Below, piece by piece: positions 7,601-11,437 of a stretch of DNA of 11,437 nt. A program made the position numbers and the translations under genes. Source of the DNA: an uncultured Eubacterium sp. Lineage in GTDB: Bacteria > Bacillota > Clostridia > Lachnospirales > Lachnospiraceae. Numbering within the stretch: position 1 is the stretch's first letter; each line of letters opens with the position of its first letter. Under the pieces are notes generated by a model. It had not been told where the DNA came from and searched no databases. It saw only the letters and a program-made list of their open reading frames with translations. Where the stretch lies: positions 1-11,437 of the forward strand of contig CAJTTQ010000080.1 of assembly GCA_910579145.1 (NCBI GenBank), in the 5' to 3' direction.

Positions 7601-8183
7601 TCTTCCTGCAGGAACAGGCAGCACGAAACTGAAATTTGATATCGCGGACCGCTACGGACTGCTTTATATCAACGATACACTGGTCAATGACGGAAGAAAG
7701 CAGGAGTATCTTTTGACAGAGGATACGACGACCCTCTCGCTGAACGTATTTGCCGAAGACCATGAGACTTCGAAAACATATACGGTCAAGATTTTGAGAG
7801 GTGTGGATGCGCCGTCGAATGATACGCCGAGACCTGACATACCGGCGACACCGGTACCGTCTCCATCTGTGCCGGGCAATGTGCCGACACCGGTGCCGAG
7901 TATCACCCCGCCAAGTACGCCAAAACCGAAGACGACCGTTAAGAAAGCTTCGATTTCCATTACGGCAAAGAAGACGGTGAAGAAAGGAAAGACCATCACG
8001 CTCAAAGCGAAGCTGAAAAATGTTTCCGGCAAAGTGAAATGGTCGGTGAACAAAAAGAAACTTGCCAAGATCACGGCGAAGGGCGCGAATAAGGCGAAAC
8101 TGAAAGCGCTGAAAAAAGGAAAAGTCAAAGTGACGGCAAAAGTGAAAAAAGTAAAGAAAACGATAACCATTAAGATCAAATAA
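4641..8183 (+). CDS. Secreted GH127 beta-L-arabinofuranosidase-like multidomain protein
   Basis: The 1180-aa protein likely removes beta-L-arabinofuranose from plant glycans at the cell surface. Residues 1-38 form a signal peptide (basic KKHRLLRR, hydrophobic core, cleavage near VLAA). An atrophied Ig-like domain follows (about 50-130), then the GH127 catalytic domain (about 135-545), middle and C-terminal beta-domains, a cadherin-like beta-sandwich (about 948-1053), a Pro/Thr/Ser linker (1056-1099) and a Lys-rich Ig-like domain (1100-1180). The GH127 zinc-thiolate site is recognisable: E452-S-C454 in CESCCAHNM and C524-C525 in YWCCTGSG correspond to Glu338, Cys340, Cys417 and Cys418 of HypBA1; E434 may be the acid/base. 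The start was chosen for GAAGGAGG (7 nt upstream) and the signal peptide; the frame continues upstream to 4515, but the promoter lies in that stretch. No LPxTG motif is present. The exact sugar substrate is not certain. Confidence 0.9.
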   Translation: MIHDKKHRLLRRGMAVLLGGALVLGSVPYSEVPYVLAAEESADSKAAFNEDVSLLKFKYKQVISNLDLPTEGKNGSSITWSSSKAGTIATDGTVKRPSAGNPDEEVTLEATISMNDLTTKKLFSFTVLAEDSISGLKQFDLDDVAVTDPYYLAAQSSDIEFLKKFDNDRILSRFRETAGLDTKGKNPYKGWEDSLLGGHCVGHYLSACAQGVKATGDQELKQKLDEIISGLKECQDTLGTGFLFGAKINNKDNVENQFDVVEKKGYSNEIWVPWYNMHKMVAGLVDTYKFTGNEEALETAKKLGTWVYNRVSKWNDATRKRVLSVEYGGMNDCMYDLYFFSGDPNHLEAAHQFDEDKSKELYETVYTGNENTLNGKHANTTIPKFVGALKRYTVLKAKGEATEEDEKYLKYAEKFWDVAVDHYSYITGGVSVMEHFRQAGKLDATRTKTNCESCCAHNMLKLSRELYQVTGEKKYSDYYETTLRNSIMGAVKSEEGAAAYFIPMATGYFKTFGDPDPDKNMYWCCTGSGMENFTKLGDSIYFHNDDTLVVNQYVASTVKWEEKNMEIAQESDVTKSDVATLKVHMLNGASAQNAVIALRVPDWASGKVTVKVNGTTVKDAASNGYISISREWKENDEVTIQYPMAVTAAGLPDNNTVYGFQYGPTVLAAKLGTNRMKETTWAGANLTAPLYKVVGPEEKSIQLNYGDSQAATPFASETLSIQEMLSMDEFIENIDSYLVKDESADTLTFKMTGTNAEETFGDGLTFVPFNTLNDERYGIYWYFESPFDVADEGAILEGKQNGRVNSSTLDSTQPGYGQYENDVIHQMQEQDSMAGTIENGGSTRCAKAGGYFMYNFIVDKDKTNSVLCRFAKEDNGKTMKISVGDQVIAEKTLDYKGDDEFFMEYFEIPAEVLAAALKTISVADDQGVETSYTVVTVKFESASVTEDSARLVGGLSMTKNFEKNAELTAVTSSNGDVRSEGDTFTVYLPAGTGSTKLKFDIADRYGLLYINDTLVNDGRKQEYLLTEDTTTLSLNVFAEDHETSKTYTVKILRGVDAPSNDTPRPDIPATPVPSPSVPGNVPTPVPSITPPSTPKPKTTVKKASISITAKKTVKKGKTITLKAKLKNVSGKVKWSVNKKKLAKITAKGANKAKLKALKKGKVKVTAKVKKVKKTITIKIK

Positions 8184-8197
8184 ATGGAGATTTTTCA

Positions 8198-9382
8198 ATG
8201 ATTGCAAAGCAGATGGAAGAGTTGGTAAATGGGAGTTCCGTGATCCGCGCCATGTTTGAGGAAGGAAAAAAGATGGCGGCGGAATACGGAGAAGAAAACG
8301 TGTTTGATTTCAGCCTCGGGAATCCGAGCGTGGAACCGCCGGAAGAAGTGCGGCAGGCGGTGATTGACATTATCAAAAGTGAGCAGCCGAATTATCTGCA
8401 CGGATATATGAATAATTCAGGTTATGAGGATGTCAGAGAGACAGTAGCAGACAGCCTGAATCAAAAGCACGGAACCCATTTTACCGAAGAGAATATCGTG
8501 ATGACGGTTGGCGCCGCCGGGGGACTGAATGTCATATTGAAGGCGCTTTTGGATCCCGGCGACGAAGTGGTCGTATTCGCCCCGTTTTTCGGGGAATACC
8601 GAAATTATGTGGCAAATGTGGGAGGAACGACGGTTGTCGTGCCTCCCGATACGGAAACGTTTATGCCGGACCTGTCTGAATTTGAGCGACGGATCACCGG
8701 ACGGACAAAAGCTGTCATCATCAATACGCCGAATAACCCGACGGGAGTCGTCTATTCGGAAGACGTACTGCGAGGATTGGCTGCTGTCTTAGAGAAGAAG
8801 CAGGGGGAACTCGGAACGGATATTTATCTCATTTCGGATGAACCTTACCGCGAACTCGTGTATGATGGCGTGACCGTACCGTATGTCACGAAATACTATG
8901 ACAATACGATCGTCGGATATTCTTACAGTAAATCTCTTTCCCTGCCCGGTGAGCGGATCGGCTACCTCGTCATACCAGACGAGGCGGCTGATTCTGACCG
9001 GATCATGGCGGCGGCCAATGTGGCGACGAGGATACTCGGCTTTGTAAATGCCCCTTCGCTCCAGCAGAGGGTCATTGCCAGGTGCATCGATGCCAAAGTG
9101 GAAGTGGAAGTCTATGACAGAAACCGCCGGCTGCTGGTGGAAAATCTCAGGAAATTTGGATATGAGTGCGCGGGGCCGGACGGGGCATTTTATCTGTTTG
9201 TCAGATCGTTAGAGGAAGATGATACGGCGTTTGCGGCGAAGGCAAAAGAGTTTAATCTTCTCGTTGTTCCCGGAAGTTCATTTGCGTGCCCTGGATTTGT
9301 ACGGATTGCTTACTGTGTCAGCTACGACATGATCGTGCGGTCACTGCCCGCGTTTCAAAAGCTGGCGGATGTTTACCGGTAA
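8198..9382 (+). CDS. PLP-dependent class I/II aminotransferase (aspartate-aminotransferase-like)
   Basis: This 394-aa cytoplasmic enzyme moves an amino group between an amino acid and a 2-oxo acid through pyridoxal phosphate. Fold type I landmarks are in order: a substrate-loop segment (FSLGNPSVEPP, residues 38-48), Y/G-rich YLHGYMNNSGY, N180 in TPNNPTG, D214 in ISDEPY, the Schiff-base K245 in SYSKSLSLPGERIGY, and R369 in GFVRIAYC as the likely carboxylate clamp. Length is typical. The ATG has GGAG 8 nt upstream and lies only 14 nt after the GH127 stop, with no terminator between, so co-transcription is likely. The next gene, HisC-like, begins 18 nt after this stop. Motifs do not fix the amino donor; aspartate, alanine or aromatic amino acids are possible. 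Confidence 0.88.
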   Translation: MIAKQMEELVNGSSVIRAMFEEGKKMAAEYGEENVFDFSLGNPSVEPPEEVRQAVIDIIKSEQPNYLHGYMNNSGYEDVRETVADSLNQKHGTHFTEENIVMTVGAAGGLNVILKALLDPGDEVVVFAPFFGEYRNYVANVGGTTVVVPPDTETFMPDLSEFERRITGRTKAVIINTPNNPTGVVYSEDVLRGLAAVLEKKQGELGTDIYLISDEPYRELVYDGVTVPYVTKYYDNTIVGYSYSKSLSLPGERIGYLVIPDEAADSDRIMAAANVATRILGFVNAPSLQQRVIARCIDAKVEVEVYDRNRRLLVENLRKFGYECAGPDGAFYLFVRSLEEDDTAFAAKAKEFNLLVVPGSSFACPGFVRIAYCVSYDMIVRSLPAFQKLADVYR

Positions 9383-9400
9383 GCGCGAATGGAGGAAAAG

Positions 9401-10471
9401 GTGAAAAACAGACCGGAATGGGCTGCTAATGTGCGCAGGGTGACACCGTATGTGCCGGGCGAGCAGCCGAATGAAACAGATATGATCAAATTAAATACAA
9501 ATGAAAATCCTTATCCGCCGTCACCGGGTGTCTTTGAGGTACATCGGGATATGGATGTAACTGGTTTTTCCCTGTACCCGGAGTTGTCAGCGGCTAGTCT
9601 GACAAAGAGCCTGGCGGGTTATCACGGGATTTCAGACAGGGAAGTATTTGTCGGTGTCGGTTCGGATGATGTTCTTTCTTTGGCATTTCTCACATTTTTT
9701 AATTCAGAAAAACCCATTTTATTTCCGGATATTACATATTCTTTTTATCCCGTCTGGGCGGATGTCTATCGCATCCCGTATGAATGTATGCCGCTTCGGC
9801 ATGATTTTACGATCGATCCGGCCGATTACTACAGGGAAAATGGCGGTGTCGTCATCGCGAACCCAAACGCGCCGACGTCGATCGGGATGCCGGCTTCGGA
9901 AGTAGAAAAAGTGATCCGCGCCAATCCGGGCGCCGTTGTGATCATCGACGAAGCCTATGTGGATTTTGGCGGGGAGACGGTACTGCCATGGATCAAAAAG
10001 TACGATAATCTTCTCGTTGTGCGCACATACTCGAAGTCACGCTCGCTGGCGGGGATGCGCATCGGCTATGCGATGGGGAACGAGAGTCTCATACAGGCAT
10101 TGAATGATGTGAAAGAGTCGATTAATTCGTATACGATGAATACGGAGTCCATTCGTATCGGCATAGCTTCATTGGGGGATGAGGAGTATTTCCAGTCAAC
10201 GCTGAAAAAAATTATCGATACGAGGGAGCGCGCGGAAAAGGCGTTGGAAGAGATGGGATTTGATGTAAAAGAATCCCAGACAAACTTTCTTTTTGCTTCC
10301 CACCGCGCCGTGGCGGCGAAAGAGATTTTTGAACAGCTAAAGAAGAGGCATATTTACGTGAGGTATTTTGATAAAGAGAGGATTCGGGATTATCTGCGGA
10401 TCACAGTGGGCACAGAGGAGCAGATGGATCGGTTTCTTCAGGCAGTTCGAGAAATTTTAGGTACTTTTTGA
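9401..10471 (+). CDS. hisC: Histidinol-phosphate aminotransferase-like PLP enzyme
   Basis: HisC converts imidazole-acetol phosphate to histidinol phosphate, using glutamate, in histidine synthesis. The protein (356 aa from the chosen start) shows the HisC opening VRRVTPYVPGEQP and LNTNENPYPPSP, N156 in NPNAPTS, D183 in IIDEAYVDF, K212 in TYSKSRSLAGMRIGYAMG and a C-terminal YLRITVGT. I chose GTG 9401 because GGAGG (9391-9395) lies 5 nt before it; the in-frame ATG at 9389 has no ribosome site and would place GGAGG inside the gene. The gap to the previous aminotransferase is 18 nt, so the two probably form an operon. No other his genes are in the window, so a role on another phosphorylated or aromatic substrate remains possible; CobD-like threonine-phosphate decarboxylase is less likely from the active-site motif. 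Confidence 0.85.
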   Translation: MKNRPEWAANVRRVTPYVPGEQPNETDMIKLNTNENPYPPSPGVFEVHRDMDVTGFSLYPELSAASLTKSLAGYHGISDREVFVGVGSDDVLSLAFLTFFNSEKPILFPDITYSFYPVWADVYRIPYECMPLRHDFTIDPADYYRENGGVVIANPNAPTSIGMPASEVEKVIRANPGAVVIIDEAYVDFGGETVLPWIKKYDNLLVVRTYSKSRSLAGMRIGYAMGNESLIQALNDVKESINSYTMNTESIRIGIASLGDEEYFQSTLKKIIDTRERAEKALEEMGFDVKESQTNFLFASHRAVAAKEIFEQLKKRHIYVRYFDKERIRDYLRITVGTEEQMDRFLQAVREILGTF

Positions 10472-10512
10472 CTTTTGAATCATATACTGGAATAAAGGCG
10501 GTAGTGAGGTGT

Positions 10513-11163
10513 ATGATGAGAAGGGAAAGGAGAATCGAGGGAATCGATGTGAGCCACTGGGAGGGGGACATAAACTTCCAGGAAGTTAGGCGGACGGGGA
10601 TCCGCTTCGTCTACATGAAGTCCAGTGAAGGGGTGTCCTATATCGACCCTGATTTTGAGCGGAACTACAGAGAGGCCAGGAAGGCACGGCTGAAAATTGG
10701 ATTTTATCACTATGTGACCGCGGGCAGCGAGGAGGAAGCGCGGGCACAAGCGCGTCACTTCGCGGATGTCATTTGGGGAAAGGTGTATCACGGCTGTCCG
10801 GTTATGGATTTTGAGTCATTCGACAATCTTTCAAAGGATCAGATCAATGAGATCTCCGTTGCCTTTCTTCAGGAACTGCGGGAGGTGACTGGCAGACGGG
10901 TAGCGATCTACAGTGATGCCAATAATGCGACAAATACGTTTGATGCGCGGCTCGCGGTGTATCCGCTCTGGATCGCTGATTACGGAGTGGCGCGGCCGGA
11001 TATGCGGAATCACTGGAGGCGCTGGGCAGGATGGCAGTATACGGATGCCGGAAGAGTCGAAGGGATCCACGGGAGAGTGGATCGGGATTATTTTACCGAG
11101 GAGATGCTTGTTTCACGTAAATCGGTCCTGAGTGATGAAGATGAAGAGGAAAACTGTGATTAA
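10513..11163 (+). CDS. GH25 family lysozyme (N-acetylmuramidase)
   Basis: GH25 enzymes cut the beta-1,4 bond between MurNAc and GlcNAc in peptidoglycan. The 216-aa protein is a single catalytic domain: IDVSHWEGDINF with D12, YMKSSEG with E39, GFYHYV, the catalytic D99-F-E101 in PVMDFES, WIADYG, and WAGWQYTDAG followed by VDRDYF. It has no signal peptide, membrane segment or wall-binding repeat, and ends in an acidic tail (SDEDEEENCD). It must therefore leave by lysis, holin or non-classical export, or act inside the cell or on the forespore. ATG 10513 or 10516 is preferred (GAGGT at 10506-10510). The frame reaches back to TTG 10468, overlapping the hisC-like stop, but that codon has no ribosome site. 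The gene is last in the cluster, before a strong terminator. Confidence 0.88.
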   Translation: MMRRERRIEGIDVSHWEGDINFQEVRRTGIRFVYMKSSEGVSYIDPDFERNYREARKARLKIGFYHYVTAGSEEEARAQARHFADVIWGKVYHGCPVMDFESFDNLSKDQINEISVAFLQELREVTGRRVAIYSDANNATNTFDARLAVYPLWIADYGVARPDMRNHWRRWAGWQYTDAGRVEGIHGRVDRDYFTEEMLVSRKSVLSDEDEEENCD

Positions 11164-11190
11164 AAGATGATTTTTTTCCAATAAAAAAAC

Positions 11191-11239
11191 GGAGTATATC
11201 CCCGCTATGTTCCTCTTTGGGGATATGCCCCTTATTTTT
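11191..11239. terminator. Bidirectional rho-independent terminator
   Basis: A 13-bp stem, GGAGTATATCCCC (11191-11203) with GGGGATATGCCCC (11219-11231), has one mismatch and one G-T pair around a 15-nt loop. It is followed by TTATTTTT on the + strand and preceded by AAAAAAA, so it also stops transcripts on the - strand. It closes the GH25 gene and the two tRNA genes that converge on it. Confidence 0.88.
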
Positions 11240-11246
11240 GTTTGTC

Positions 11247-11318
11247 CTGGGCTAGCTGGATTTGAACCAGCGAATGTAGGAGTCAAAGTCCTATGCCTTA
11301 CCCCTTGGCGATAGCCCA
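11247..11318 (-). tRNA. tRNA-Gln (anticodon TTG)
   Basis: Read on the - strand this 72-nt gene folds as a full cloverleaf: acceptor TGGGCTA/TAGCCCA, D arm with the typical TATCGCCAAGNGGTAAGGCA pattern, anticodon arm TAGGA-CTTTGAC-TCCTA with TTG in the loop, and T arm GCTGG-TTCAAAT-CCAGC. The discriminator base is G and no CCA is encoded. It reads CAA, and CAG by wobble. Confidence 0.96.
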
Positions 11319-11345
11319 ACATCCTACATGAAAATGATAGGAAAG

Positions 11346-11419
11346 GGTGGGTAATGGGATTCGAACCCACGGCCTTCAGAGCCACAATCTGACGCGCTAA
11401 CCAACTGCGCTATACCCAC
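11346..11419 (-). tRNA. tRNA-His (anticodon GTG)
   Basis: The - strand gene has acceptor GTGGGTA/TACCCAC, discriminator C73 and an encoded G at position -1 (complement of 11420), the identity pair of tRNA-His. The anticodon arm is TCAGA-TTGTGGC-TCTGA, the T loop contains TTCGAAT and CCA is not encoded. It lies 27 nt upstream of tRNA-Gln in the same direction and the two are probably one transcript. Confidence 0.96.
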
Positions 11420-11437
11420 CATGAAAAATTGTAAATG

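Noticed and set aside
7389..8207. A 272-codon - strand frame rich in Arg, Phe and His
   Set aside because: It is the mirror of the Lys-rich, low-complexity + strand coding region of the GH127 gene and has no ribosome site or family motif.
10468..10512. TTG start of the GH25 gene overlapping the hisC-like stop
   Set aside because: No ribosome site precedes it, and the extra 15 residues do not match the start of the GH25 fold; GAGGT before ATG 10513/10516 fits better.
1..11437. CRISPR arrays, insertion-sequence transposases, toxin-antitoxin or defence genes
   Set aside because: No regularly spaced repeats and no DDE, HUH or known toxin motifs were seen on either strand.

Overview
The window looks like chromosomal DNA of an anaerobic Gram-positive bacterium of the Clostridia, most likely Lachnospiraceae. 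The grounds are strong GGAGG ribosome sites, GTG starts, tandem large serine recombinases, a Csp-like subtilase with a jelly-roll insertion, a secreted GH127 enzyme with Ig-like domains, and tRNAs without encoded CCA. No species can be named from the sequence.

Bases 1 to about 2510 are the right-hand end of an integrated mobile element. They hold the C-terminal part of one large serine recombinase, a complete second one whose start overlaps the first gene by 8 bp, and about 135 bp of AT-rich terminal DNA. From about 2508 the sequence changes to the 3' part of a subtilase (S8) gene, read in the same direction. Its frame opens inside what should be the catalytic D-T-G-I-D motif, so the element almost certainly lies inside this gene. 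The remaining fragment keeps the catalytic His, but Gly stands where the catalytic Ser should be. The intact protein was therefore probably already a pseudoprotease, as in the Csp spore-germination family.

A bidirectional terminator (3884-3928) separates the subtilase remnant from a convergent gene for a small protein with ten Cys, which is of unknown function. The interval 4397-4640 carries divergent promoters.

From 4641 to 11163 four genes run on the + strand with very short gaps: a secreted 1180-aa GH127 beta-L-arabinofuranosidase-like enzyme, an aspartate-type aminotransferase, a HisC-like aminotransferase and a GH25 muramidase. They probably share the promoter at 4548-4576 and end at a bidirectional terminator (11191-11239). 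The mixture of arabinoside hydrolysis, amino-acid transamination and wall hydrolysis is odd for one transcript.

The right edge has two tRNA genes on the - strand, His(GTG) and Gln(TTG), which are read toward the same terminator. The most interesting locus is the element/subtilase junction near 2508.
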